A stretch of DNA of 64,000 bases. Origin: Apostichopus japonicus. Taxonomy: Eukaryota > Echinodermata > Holothuroidea > Aspidochirotida > Stichopodidae. Of this stretch, positions 36,991 through 49,100 are shown one piece after another; positions within the stretch are counted from its first letter, which is position 1; each line of letters begins with the position of its first letter. Under the pieces are notes generated by a model. It was not told the origin of the DNA. It saw nothing but the letters and a program-made list of their open reading frames with translations, and did no database searches. The position numbers and the translations under genes were made by a program. The DNA lies in the NCBI RefSeq assembly GCF_037975245.1, contig NC_092567.1:7440714-7504713 (forward strand), read 5' to 3'.

Positions 36991-39900
36991 TATCTTAGTT
37001 TGAAATTTTAATCAAGTTTGAAGTTTGTGAAGAGGGTTAACTTTTTTGAAGTCATGTTGTCATTATTTTGTTTCCAAGAGTTTAAAGGAACCAGAAAACA
37101 TGATCTTATTCATGTATTCATTTTAGCTATTAGTAGTTTTACGTAGATTACCCTACCTACCAGACACCTTAGGATAAATATCCACATTTTCTTCAAATCA
37201 CACTTTTTTTTCTGAGAGGGGAGGGAGGGGGGAGGAGGGTGTTATGGGCATGCTTTTGCATATTCACAACTACATTTACTGATGACGATGATGCAAATAC
37301 CGCGTCCTGAAACCAGTCAGAGGTTGATATACTGTTGTTGGGGAACCATCGCCCCTGACCCTGTTCCAATATCACGGTTCTTTATTGTTTTGCCGTAACA
37401 TTTCGTTACCTGTTTTATTCATATTGTTAATACGTTCTGTGAACCTGTTCAAGTTTTGACTGAAGGATATTCAAGTCTTTAGTGACTTTTATTTCATCTA
37501 ATTATCTTCACCTCTACTACGGAATGGACTTTCCCTTTTCCATACCATATCTGACTTCCATGCAGTGAATTGAAGTGGATCCTGTATAACTAGTACAACT
37601 GTCCTTGGATGAACTTTTAATCACTTATTAATTCCGCGCCGCGCCTTTTGATGAAGAACCTGTATCTTGAATCATTGCAAAGGCCCAGCTCTACTACACC
37701 ATTGAGTGCATCGACCCAGTCTTAATAGATACATTATTTCTTTCTATCAGGGGCTTAAGTTAATCGTCTTCGTTGTTCACTTATTTGTACCATTCACCTT
37801 TATTATTCATATTATTTGTAGAATATAGAACTATTATTATTCAAAATACCATTCGAAACCTTGTCGATCTTTTCTTTTATAGGTTAACTCCCTTGGAAAC
37901 TCTTTTTGCAGGAATAAGAATTATAAACATGTCGTTTCCGTAACATGGAGAAAGTACCTAGTTTTGCAGAAGACTGTAGAAAGAGTACTAAGGTAACGGA
38001 TATATACCAACTATAACTTTATTTCACATCTACGATATGCCATGACGTCTTAGTGTGCCAACTTATATATTGATTTATACAAAAGAAATAGCTTACTGGT
38101 CTTAGGGCATTGGCACATCTCACTGTAACTAGGAATTTAGCTACATGTAAAGTAGAGGGGGAGGGGGTCACATGTGTAAAACAGTTTGGATGGGGAGTGT
38201 AGCAATTATGGAGAGGAACTTTTCATTATATGTGTATATTTACGCATACATACACAGACGAAATGCATTCATAATATAGTGGGAAAATCTAAAAATATTT
38301 GATTTATTACAAAGCATTATATCTGAGTTTATTAAAAGTGGTACATTTTTATAATTACAACCCTTAAGTTATAATGTGTAAAAATTGTATTTCATATTTC
38401 AAAGTTGAGAATGTGTTTTTATCTCCATATATTACAGATATGGAGATTATCTCACACCAATCGTTTTCAGTCTGAGGGCTGTTTAAATGCCTACTAGTTT
38501 TTAGCCAAATGTCTGTTTGATGTGAAATCTTATCATATGGTACATCACAAGATGACACTTAAATGTTACTTATTGATAACATTTTAAAATGATCAGAAAA
38601 CATACTTTTGTTACGTTTTCCGTAATGTTTTAGGTGATTTTTAATACAGCGCATGGTACTTAAAGGTATTGCGATGTAGATGTGTCCATTTGCTCAATTA
38701 CATCGGGGTGAACATAGTGTTGTTATTTTTTATCGTGACCTGTGCCTTTAAATTTAACTCCCTGTCTTTATAATAATAAGATGAAATCACACGGTGATCA
38801 TGCAGTAATAAGACAATACCATTGGTTGAATTTATGCTACCCATTGTGATTGGACGAGCGTTTGTCGATATGCTGGATGTTTGGGGCAAAAGTAAATCGA
38901 ACTTCTGTGCAAGCCTGCAGCCTGTTGCGCTTTGTATATTTACGTCTAGACTGTGCACGTGCTCGTACAACCAAAGCCATTTCTCCACAATCACGTATAA
39001 AGCAATTGAAGTCTCCACAATTAGATGATCCAGTGCAGCAGAATATTGGTATTTGCGGTTCATATTTACTAAATCCAACTCGCCATTAGAAGAAAGCGGT
39101 AAGTTTATTTATTTAGTAACTATTTAATTATAATATTTAAATGATAATATTATGAATTTTGGTACGCCACTGTGTCGATCTAACGTTACCGGCATTATTA
39201 CAGTGAACCGAGCGTAGGGCTGATTTGTACTACTGTAGTATATTACTACTACTAGACCCAGCCTAGGCTTATTTACAGTATTGTGAAGTAAGGAGCTCTG
39301 CTAAAATCGATAACCCCATGTTCGTAATATTTCAGCAAGGGAAAATGAAAACCTACCAGTTTTCAAATATGTAAAGAAATTATTAATAAATACAATGTAA
39401 GGTCACAAATTTTACAATCTTCCCACAAAAAATGACCTTTGTAAAGTATTTCCGTCCGGTATTTGAACATTGTGTTAACTTGAATGGAACGTCGCAAAAC
39501 TCGACACTGTAGCAATCAACCACAATTTTCGGTGAATAAAATGAATGTATTATGAATTGAAGGTGAGAATAAGACCAGTTTATATCAAATATTTAATGCG
39601 TATCAACATGGACGCCATTTTAGTTGGTCGTTCGAATTATACTCCGACGTTGTCAACATAGGCAAAGGTTAGCCAATATTTTTCTGTACAGAGAATACAA
39701 AATTTCCCGTAAATTTACCAGACTTTCACAATTGATATCTGCTAAGCAGATTAAATGAAGGGTGAATTTTGTTTCATACGGGCATTTTTTCAATTGAATG
39801 GTTGAAAATCCTCTCATATTCTGTTCTAAACTATGCAGGATCCATCTAGTAATACTTCTACTACTAGTGGCTAGTTGTACTTTTAAGTAATAAATTACAG

Positions 39901-40559
39901 TAAGAGTAATGTGAAGTTGGTACAATGCATAGTCTGAACTTGTCATTTTCGTAATATTTCAGCATGGAAAAAAAGGCGTACCATTTAAATATATGTAAAG
40001 GATCCAGCTAGGCCTAGTTCCATTAATACCCTGCCACAGTTTACCCGCACCCTGTAGGCTTAAGTGGCTACTAGGTGGCTACTTTCTTAAAGAGCGTTCT
40101 TGATAACAATGCAATCGTAGCCACTACCCTTACTTCCCCTGACTCAAAATCATTTTCTACTGTTCCCTGTACGAAATGATACACATAAATGCCAAGGTGC
40201 AACAGGACTCACCCTAGCTACAGTACTCGATCTACTCATTCAGATTTAAACAATTTAAATAAATTTCTGTATCAAAAGATATACAGAAATGAGAATGCTG
40301 CAATTGGAGCCATCTAGCCAATATTTCTACTCCTCGCACATTTTTCTTTATTAAAGGATAGGCAGAAATGAGACCGATACAATCAGAGCCATGGTAGCCA
40401 CACATTCTACTTCCCTCGGTCTTTAATAAAATGTAAAAAGATAGGCAGAAATGAAAGCCAAGCCATCGTAGCCACTATCTTTACTTCCCTCCGACTTATA
40501 ATATTCTTAACATTTGTTTGAATAAAAATAGGCCGCAAAAAAAATGATGCATAAAACCA
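36991..40559. other. Intergenic region with short repeat blocks
   Basis: No supported gene. From about 40080 the 'GATAGGCAGAAATGA...CGTAGCCACT...ACTTCCCT' block recurs every 90-180 bp (near 40340, 40440, 40620) and leads into the larger tandem duplication at 40560. Confidence 0.5.
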
Positions 40560-42447
40560 TCTAGGCACTCTGCTTGCGACCCTCAGACTTGAAATATTTT
40601 TCAATAATTTTCTGTATAAAAGGATAGGCAGATATAACTACGTGCAACTGGGGTCATCGTAATCAGTCTGTCTGTTCTCCTCAGGCTTAGAATAATTTTA
40701 AACATATTTATGAAAAAGTTTCTGGGATAAAGAAAAAAATGTCAATATTTGAAAGATATTTATTTCAGCGTGTATTAGATGTGTACAGGGGATATTTTCG
40801 AGTTACAGGGTATTATGCAACTTCTCTGTAATAATATCGTGACGACCTTCGGAATCTGTGGTCAATTTCTATTGCTCCCCTATCAACTTCAATTTAGGGT
40901 CCTAGTAGTAAGGTTTGCTTGTTATAAGTTATAGAAGGGAATCAAATTCTTGATTTTTTTTCAAATTTAATGTCTCTGTTTAGACCAAGTGAGAAAGTAA
41001 AATAACTAAAAGAAGTTTTTCAGTATTGTAGCGATTTCAGTGTGGTGGGAAACTACATTTTCTTACACAAAGTTGTTTACATTCATTGTAGTATATATTT
41101 GACTATAAATGAAAGAGTCTTTTGTAGTCTTGTAATCTGTAGTCTTAAGAATCTGTAAGTGTTAATTGAAAAACCTAATGAGCCTTAAAAATAAGTGTTA
41201 TAAGCATCTCTTATCTTGATTTAAAAGCTTGGGAAAGTTTGCTGCATACTCTTATCTTATTATTAGTCCTTGGAAAGTTTCATTGTATGCATGTGCTTAT
41301 ATTTTCTTTGTAAAAAGGTGTGAAGACTGCTGGCTTATCAAGATTGGTGGTCAGTAGCTGGGCATGGGTTCTGTTTAAATGGGATGTAGTCAGTGGACAG
41401 TAGCTAGGTCTCAGTTGTAATTTGTCATCTACCATTTAGTTCGTTACTTTGGCAGTTACTTTAGATATCATATTTGCCATTGTAGGCATTTTGTCTGCAA
41501 CCCTCAGTCTTTATATTTTTATTTTAAAATATTTTAAAAATATTCATATATTTTAAAAATATTTTATATAATATCAATATTTTTCTGTATAAAACGATAG
41601 GCAGAAATAAGGAGTGCAACTGAGGCCACCATAGTCACTCTGCCTGCTCCCCTCAGACTCAGAATTTTTTCAACATATCTATGAAAAAGTTTCTGGGATA
41701 GATGAAAAAATTGACAATATTTGAAAGATGTTTTATTTCAGATTGTATTGATGTATACAGGGGATATTTCCTGAGTTACAGGGTATTATGCAACTTCTGT
41801 GTAATAATATCATGACGACCTTCGGAATCTGTGGTCAGTTTGTATTGCTCCCCTATCAAGCTTCAATTTAGGGTCCTGGTAGTAAGGTTTGCTTTTTATA
41901 AGTTATAGAAGGGAATCAAAATTCTTGATTTTTTAAAAGTTAATGTTTCTTGTTTAGACAAAGTGAGAAAATAAAATAACTAAAAGTATTTTAAGTATTG
42001 TAGCGATTTCAGTGTGGTGAGAAACTTAATTCTTACACAAACTTGCTTACACCCATTGTAGTATATTTGGCTAAATGAAAGAGCCTTTTGTAGTCTTTGT
42101 AATCTGTACTCCTGAAAATCTGTAAGTGTTAATTGAAAAACCTAATGAGCCTTAAATATAAGTGTTATAGGCATCTCTTATCATGATTTAAAAGCTTGGG
42201 AAAGTTTTACTGTATACTCTTATCTTATTATTAGTCCTGGGAAGGTGCATGTGCTTATATTATTCTTTGTAAAAAGGTGCGAAAACTGCTGGCTTAACTC
42301 CAAGATTGGTAGTTAGTAGCTGGGCATGGGTTCTGTTTAAAATGGGATGTAGTCAGTGGACAGTAGCTATGTCTCAGTTGTAAGTTGTCAGCTACCATTT
42401 ATTTTGCTACTCTCACAGTTACTTTAGATATCACCTTTAGCCATGTC
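40560..42447. repeat. Tandem duplication of a unit of about 0.93-0.96 kb
   Basis: Copy 1 (about 40560-41485) and copy 2 (about 41486-42447) share the same order of blocks: 'GACCCTCAG', 'GATAGGCAGA', 'ATGAAAAAGTTTCTGGGATA', 'GGGTATTATGCAACTTCT', 'GACGACCTTCGGAATCTGTG', 'TTAGGGTCCT', 'GCTGGGCATGGGTTCTGTTT' and 'GTTACTTTAGATATCA'. Matching positions lie about 965-972 bp apart. The copies differ by scattered substitutions and small indels. No ORF is shared, so the unit looks non-coding. Confidence 0.9.
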
Positions 42448-43540
42448 AGTCAGTCAAAAAGTAATTTAAAAAATAGTATTTTGGAACAGATTTCAGCATC
42501 ACTTTGTAATGATGTGGAAATAGTTTATTAGTATGTACATAACATGGGTGTCTATATATTTTGAAGAAAGGGTTTAAATTTAACTTGATTAGTTATTAGT
42601 TGTTAACAGTTAGTAATTATTCATTCAAGTTTTGTTTACATTGTGGTTATTTAGCCTTTTCAGTCAATGTCTTGCATTAATAAATAAAACCAATTTTAAT
42701 AGCTGAATTTCGTGACTTATTTTGGAACTACAATGTTGTTCTTTGAACAGTTAACTTTTTGTGACAGTTTCCTCAATTTTCAGTAGAAGAGTCTCGTTAA
42801 ACTTTCTACAATTTGGGAGTAAAGCTACAATATAACGAAATGTCTTGCCTATGTGTCCATTTTGGACATTACAAATATTCTGCAAAGAGTTTTCTCATCC
42901 CTATGGTCTCTGATGTTCATTGCAGGTATAAATTGTTTCAGAACAATTTCGTGTCTAATTGTAACGTATTGATACTAATACGTTTTTTTTTTCTTTACAT
43001 GTGTCGTCTGTTGTCTTTACATCGGAAACCTACATCCAATTCATAAGGTATAGTATTATAAAGTTTGACTAAAGTTTGATTTTAACTGAAATCAGAAAAA
43101 GTTTGCTTTTGAATTATATCAAAGTTTGTGTATTGCTCAAGTTTGTTTAGCTTTAAAAGTCTGATTTTAAGATGACTCAAATTGAAATAATTTGGTCGGT
43201 TTAATGATGGTGCACTGCTGGATTTTAACAAGATTGAACAAGTTTGAAAAAGCCATACAAATTGAACCAAGTTTTGTCACTTTTCAATCTAGATTTTGTT
43301 TGATTGCAATAGTTTGGACATACAACATCGAAAATTTTCATACCAACAGAAAGAATATATAGTTTTCCATAGCCAAAATTAATATCACAAACATATAATA
43401 CACTCAGATTAATAATACATTAACATAACTCATTACACTTAGCTTGTACACATTTTTCATAGCTCAAATATATTTTCAAAAAAGCTATATAACATATATA
43501 TAATCTAAAAAAAATTTCCAAATAATTAATATCAAACATA
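42448..43540. other. AT-rich 5' flank of the Helentron remnant
   Basis: No supported coding exon. The stretch 43060-43320 is dense in 'AAGTTTGA'-like words. No Rep (HUH) domain or helicase P-loop was found here, which such an element would normally encode near its 5' side. Confidence 0.45.
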
Positions 43541-44185
43541 ATGCCCCGCAAATCTAGGAGGTCACGTGTAGGAAGGTTGAACCCAAAAAACTCTATTGCA
43601 ACATCTACACAGTGTTTGACACCAACATCTCATGAAGTTCCTACTCTAGATATTTCATTTACATTCATAGTGATGGGTTCATTCCATCAGGGAGACATGC
43701 AGTTCTCAGAGTACACAGCGGGAAGACAATGTTCTTGCAATGCTCTTATTGCTCTTATTTTTATCAACATATATGAAGTCATAACTACCTCTCATATTAA
43801 TAGAATCTTACAAGAAGGTGACAAATTGTACAAATTAATAAGAGAAAGATTAATACTCACAAATCACCTTGATATTTCGCAATATTTAACTACAGATGAT
43901 TTACCATCTCAAGTATCCCTTGATAACATCATACACAATCTAAAATTTTTCCCAAGTATATATGGCAAGTTTTCAATTGATGATTCATGGTCTGAATCTA
44001 TTTTGGAACCAATGGATATTATTGTTCAACACGCACTGTGTGTATCTGATACTAATGTTATGGTTCTTGGAGAATATATGATAGCAATATTTAAACAATC
44101 AAATGATAAATATGGGGTATTTGATTCACACAGTAGAAATAACCATGGCTTGCTTGCTGAAAATGGCAGTGTTGTTCTCCTTTAG
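43541..44185 (+). pseudogene. Helentron cysteine-protease (OTU/C76-like) fragment
   Basis: A 214-aa open reading starts with a basic N-terminus. The protease core has 'GSFHQGD', then 'AGRQCSCNALIALIF' with the candidate nucleophile Cys, and 'GVFDSHSRN' with the candidate Asp/His pair. These are hallmarks of papain-like deubiquitinase folds carried by Helentrons. Reading continues in another frame at about 44180 ('LISHLRNLGQSL'), so a one-base shift ends this ORF early. Confidence 0.75.
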
Positions 44186-44296
44186 TAATATACAAAATCT
44201 CATCTCTCATTTACGCAATTTAGGTCAATCATTATCTCTGTGTGCTTCAACCATTGTAGAGATTAAACCAATTTCAATACAATCTGTCATGCATAC

Positions 44297-45399
44297 TATA
44301 AAAAACTAACCACTGACAAGCTTAACACTTTGCAAGTAAAGTATAACAGTCTAGAAGTTGTAATCATTGATGAAATTTCGATGGTAGGAAATAGACAATT
44401 TCTCTTCATACATGAGAGGTTGCAAGAAATAATGGGTAATAAAAAACCATTTGGAGGCATTAACATAATTACAGTTGGTGACCTTTTCCAACTGAAACCT
44501 GTTATGGATCGATGGATATTTGAAGATCTTGAGCATGGTTATGGACCTCTTGCGTCAAATATGTGGAAAGAATATTTTTCTGTACATGAATTGACAGAAA
44601 TCATGAGACAAAAAGATGACATACAATTTGCACAAATGCTAAATAGGCTTAGAGAAGGAAAACATACTGAAGCCGACATACAGGATTTAAAATCATGCAT
44701 CATACATAACGAAACACTAATTTCGTCTTCCATTCCACATTTATATCCCACCAACGCTTTGGTCAATCAGCATAACGATAAAGCATTCACTTTGTCTTGT
44801 TATGAGAAGATAACTATTTCTGCTCAAGATTCAATTTGTGGAAATATGGCAAACAACATCAAGGAACAAATTAAAGCTGCAATACCAAAAGATGTTAGTA
44901 AAACTTCTGGTCTGTTTGGTACACTAACAATTGCAGTTGGCAATAAATAGCAAATATAAATGTTGAAGATGGCATAACAAATGGCAGTGGTTGTGTATTG
45001 AAAAATATTCATTACATTGACGCTAATAATCCTTTACCTAGTATACTGTGGGTTCAATTTGATAATCCAGATATTGGTAAAATTTCAAGAGCTCACTTCA
45101 AAACCTATTACAATACACACATTGAGAGTACTTGGACGCCCATATTTGCTATTAAAAGAATTTTTTTAGTAACAAATCGAAAAGTCGTAGCTATAAGACA
45201 ACAATTTCTTTTGAGGCCTGCATGTGCCAAGACCATACATAAAGCTCAAGGTGACACACTAACAGAAGTAGCTGTCCATATGGGGAAATCTACAATTGCA
45301 CATGCACACTACGTGGCATTGAGTAGAGTAACAACAACAAAAAAAGTCTCCATGTGTTGGAACTTAATGAATCCAAAATCAAAGTTACAGAAAGTGTAA
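44297..45399 (+). pseudogene. Pif1-type helicase fragment of the Helentron
   Basis: The reading begins in-frame at 'KKLTTDKLNTL' and shows Walker B 'VVIIDEISMVG', motif III 'VGDLFQLKPV', 'LTEIMRQKDD', motif V 'KTIHKAQGDTL' and motif VI 'YVALSRV'. The frame changes at about 44945-44952 next to a TAG. Motif I (the P-loop) is missing. The domain would unwind DNA during rolling-circle transposition in an intact element. Confidence 0.85.
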
Positions 45400-45472
45400 T
45401 CAATGAAATGGAATGTATGAAATCTACTTCTGTTATGAATTTATGTTATACGCCAATGTATTCTATGAAATC

Positions 45473-46098
45473 AGCCACTTTAACATTGTCATTTCAAAAT
45501 TGCAGATCACTTCATAAACATTTCAAAGATCTATCAACAGACCCATAATTTTACTAAGTCTGATTTAATATGTGTCGCAGAAAGTAGATTAACAAGTAGA
45601 GATAGAGATTATGATATTCCTGGATTTGTTTCAATGAGAAATGATCAAATTCAAACTGTGCAGCAACGCCCACCACATGGTCTTGTGATGTTTCTAAGGC
45701 AAAATTGTGGATATTCTAGTGTATCATTGCATAACAGTAATTTGTTTGAATGCATGACTGTGACTGTCACTAGTCCAATCACAATACAAGTATCAACAGT
45801 TTATAAGGCTCCCTCTTGTTCTTTCCATGAATTTAAACACTTCATTTAAGCTAAACTTAGACCACAAGTATCAATTGATGAGCCTTTTCTTATTGTGGGA
45901 GATTTCAATTTCAATGTCCATCAGGAATCAACATTTCTACAGTTCAAGACCTCTACATTTCAATGTGAACAATATGTAAATCAATTAACTACATCAGCTA
46001 CCACAATAGACCTGGTATTTTCGAATGTAGATCTACTCCTATGCCAAGCAATCTATTGTGTGTGGTCTGACCATAAAACTTTGCAAGTTGCAATTTAA
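45473..46098 (+). pseudogene. EEP (AP-endonuclease-like) domain of the Helentron
   Basis: The motif order is complete: 'SFQNCRSLHKHF', catalytic Glu in 'ICVAESRL', 'PHGLVMFLR', 'VSTVYKAPS', 'LIVGDFNFN', 'TTIDLVFSN' and the final 'WSDHKTL'. There is a frame change at about 45545 and an in-frame TAA at 45847-45849. The ORF ends just after the SDH motif, as EEP domains do. The domain resembles the endonucleases of non-LTR retrotransposons, but no reverse transcriptase follows. Confidence 0.82.
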
Positions 46099-46170
46099 AC
46101 ATTCCAGTATTAGTAGCATATTTGGAATAATGCATGCCTTTTTGGTCCCTCTTATTCCTTTCATCATCAG

Positions 46171-49100
46171 ATGGCATCGAAGACAATGGTTGTTTATATG
46201 CTTACTGAACTGGAGACCAGAGGATCAAATTATTTTGCTTATGCACTATCAGAAGACGGCGACATACATGAAATGTTTGTCGTCAGTATTGGGAAGTCGC
46301 TGGCAAAAACGCTAGCAATCAAGTTGAAAAAGGACAATTTTTTTGTCCTAGCCAACTTTTCCTTAAATAAACAGAAGGAATGTTCCTATCTGCTGTTGGC
46401 TGCCTACAAATCAAAGGTAAGATTTTACCAGATTCACAATTGGTTCAAGAAATACTGACACTTATGTACTTTTACCAGATCTAACCAGAACATTTTTCCT
46501 ACAGCAGGTATCAACCATTTTATACAACTGAAAGTGGAAACAATTCAGTTCAACCGTAAGTTGGGTAATGAAAGACCCTCTTCAGGACTTAAACAGTTGG
46601 CTCGCCCAAACCTTTCGTATTTTATAACTTCTATTGATTCATATCAGTCTGCTAATTTTCATATGTATATAGACAACATTGAAGATTACAGATACATTCA
46701 GTCATATACTACAAATTATACACAAATGAACTAGGATTGGCAGACTAGCTTCATCTGTATCCACAGACATGACCTGAATAGTATGGATTGGTTTGAAAGG
46801 CGAAAAGTGAAAAACTAGTGGAGACAAAAACAAGGGGGATATATATATGTAAAGAAACATGTTGCTGGATGCAAGCAAAACTATTTGCAAATATGTTTTG
46901 TGTTGCTAGCTATCACATATATTTGAAAATGTTTTTCAGAACATCTTTCAATTAAATTTGGAAACTTAAGTTTCTCAAATCTCACAAACTAAATGCTACA
47001 AAACTAATGAGAGTACTTTTGAATAACCAATTGTTCACATTTTTCCCATTAAAATGAAAGATATTCATAACACATTGATCACCTTTATTGTACCCATACC
47101 ACCAGTGAAAAACAACCATCTATTTCTTATTTACAATAGGTTTTCAAAACATCGAAATCATTTCCTCTTCCAAAAGAGAAACTAGAGAAGTTTTTCAACC
47201 CAACAATCTGCACCATCCCTGATGCTTTAGCGTCACCAAAGAAGAGGAAGCTTTCCGTTGAAGGAAAAGTAGCAAAGGTAATTTAATATGTTTAAAGTAT
47301 CTAATCAAAATAATATGTTAAAAGAGGAACAGGAAAAGTTTTCACAATGTTAAGTGGAAAGATATCTTTTAATGAAACTTTCATTTGGATATCACAAAGT
47401 TACACCAAATTCACTACATCACAAAACTAACAAACACTGTGTGTATGTGTCTGTGAATATTTAAGACATCATCTTTGTAAAAAGTGGTACTAAATATCAA
47501 ACTAATATGCAGCTGTTACAATCATGGTCTTATTTGCTGGGTAAATACTCCATAATGAGCAAATGATATGAAACCCTCAACATTTCACTTAAAATAGTGA
47601 GAAGTACAGGCAAAATTCATATACGCAAACAGGAGCTGGCTCCAAAGTTTTGCGCTAACATAGCAGCTCAAATAGTTCTCATTCATACCTTTTGTACATG
47701 TACCAGTTCTGCTAATTATTACTGTGATAAATATGTATGATTTGGTGTTATAACCGCACAGTGTATTTCTATTAAAGATTGCGGTACACTACATTGCCTA
47801 GAAAATATATGTAAAGCAATTACAGTACTCTACATGTTTTTCAAGGGATGCAAATAACATCAATACATTTTCCAGTTTGTTCAGGTGTACCACTTAACAT
47901 AAAAACAACAAACATTGATATAGTATATTATTCACAATTTTCACAAAATTCACTTTTCTGTTCATTTGTTAGGTGTATGATATGAAAGAAGGGCCCACGT
48001 GGAAAAGGCGTGATATTCTACTCGCAGATGATATTACAAAAAAAAGTATCTGCTGTAAACTGTGGGGGAGCATTCGGAAAAAAAATTACAGAAGAAGACA
48101 CTGGATCGATTATTAAAATTTCCAATGTAGAAGTAGATATCTACTACGACAGACATCAGCTGAAGTCTACCACATTGACAGCGCTGGAGGTAAATATTGA
48201 AACGTATCTGTTCTCAATTATCGTTAACATGAATGAATCTGACAGTGTTCACACTACATTCAATTTATTTTTAGGAATTTGATAAATAGAATACACCAAA
48301 GGGGAAATATTGTATTAAGATAAAGAAAATGAAATACATAAACACAGTGGAATATTAAAAGGTAGCAAGGGGAGGGTGGAAATTTCAGCAGACAATAAGA
48401 TAGAACAGTTGATCTGACTTTATAACAATTTTGCATTTTAGCCACCCACCTATGTTAACATAAATTTCTCAGAGAATAGAGGTACATTCCTGAGGCGACA
48501 TGGCATCCTGGCACTGTTACAATGTTAAAGATAGACAAAAATTTCTCAAGGGGGAGAACACCAGAATGACATTCCTTGCAGAAATAACAAACAAAGATTT
48601 TGTCCCAGATGTCAACTATTTTAGATATATGCCACTGTATAAACATACTTAGGTTGATTGCATAATTTAACATCTCAAGTACAGAAACAAAATGTCTCTC
48701 ACTGATTTTTCTAAGCTGCTATGATAGAATTTTTATTAAGTGGCCTATTGCCTTTTTTTCTATTCTTTGAACCACACAGATTGCGACATATCATTCTAGT
48801 CATAGCTAAGTACTAATTTCTGCTCTCTTTATTGTGCACAACCCTAAAAACTGCATTCTAAACCATGTCAAATGACCCTACATATTTCAGTATCAAAATT
48901 CAATTGTGTCTTTCAGCTTCTGTCTATAATATAATACAACAAATTATATAGTTAACTCAAGATTCAAAACCTGTAAACCACAAACCAAGTATGAACATAA
49001 ATGCTCATGAAAACTACTTTCCAATTTCTTCACAGATAACGGGAAAACAGGTTTCAGCTAAGGCAAGCTACACCATCATTGGTATAGATAACGAAGAGTA

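Larger units (their letters stand above)
43541..46098 (+). mobile_element. Decayed Helentron/Helitron-type remnant (protease, Pif1-like helicase, endonuclease)
   Basis: Three domains in one orientation: a papain-like (OTU/C76-type) protease, the C-terminal two thirds of a Pif1 helicase, and an endonuclease/exonuclease/phosphatase (EEP) domain. Helentrons are rolling-circle transposons known to join Rep-helicase, OTU-like protease and EEP endonuclease; the co-occurrence here supports that call. The Rep HUH nuclease and helicase motif I are absent between the protease and the helicase, so there is an internal deletion near 44185-44300. At least four frame breaks and one in-frame TAA show that the copy is dead. 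Element termini were not identified. Confidence 0.82.

Noticed and set aside
45473-46098. A non-LTR retrotransposon endonuclease
   Set aside because: No reverse transcriptase follows and a Pif1 helicase precedes it in the same orientation, which fits a Helentron.
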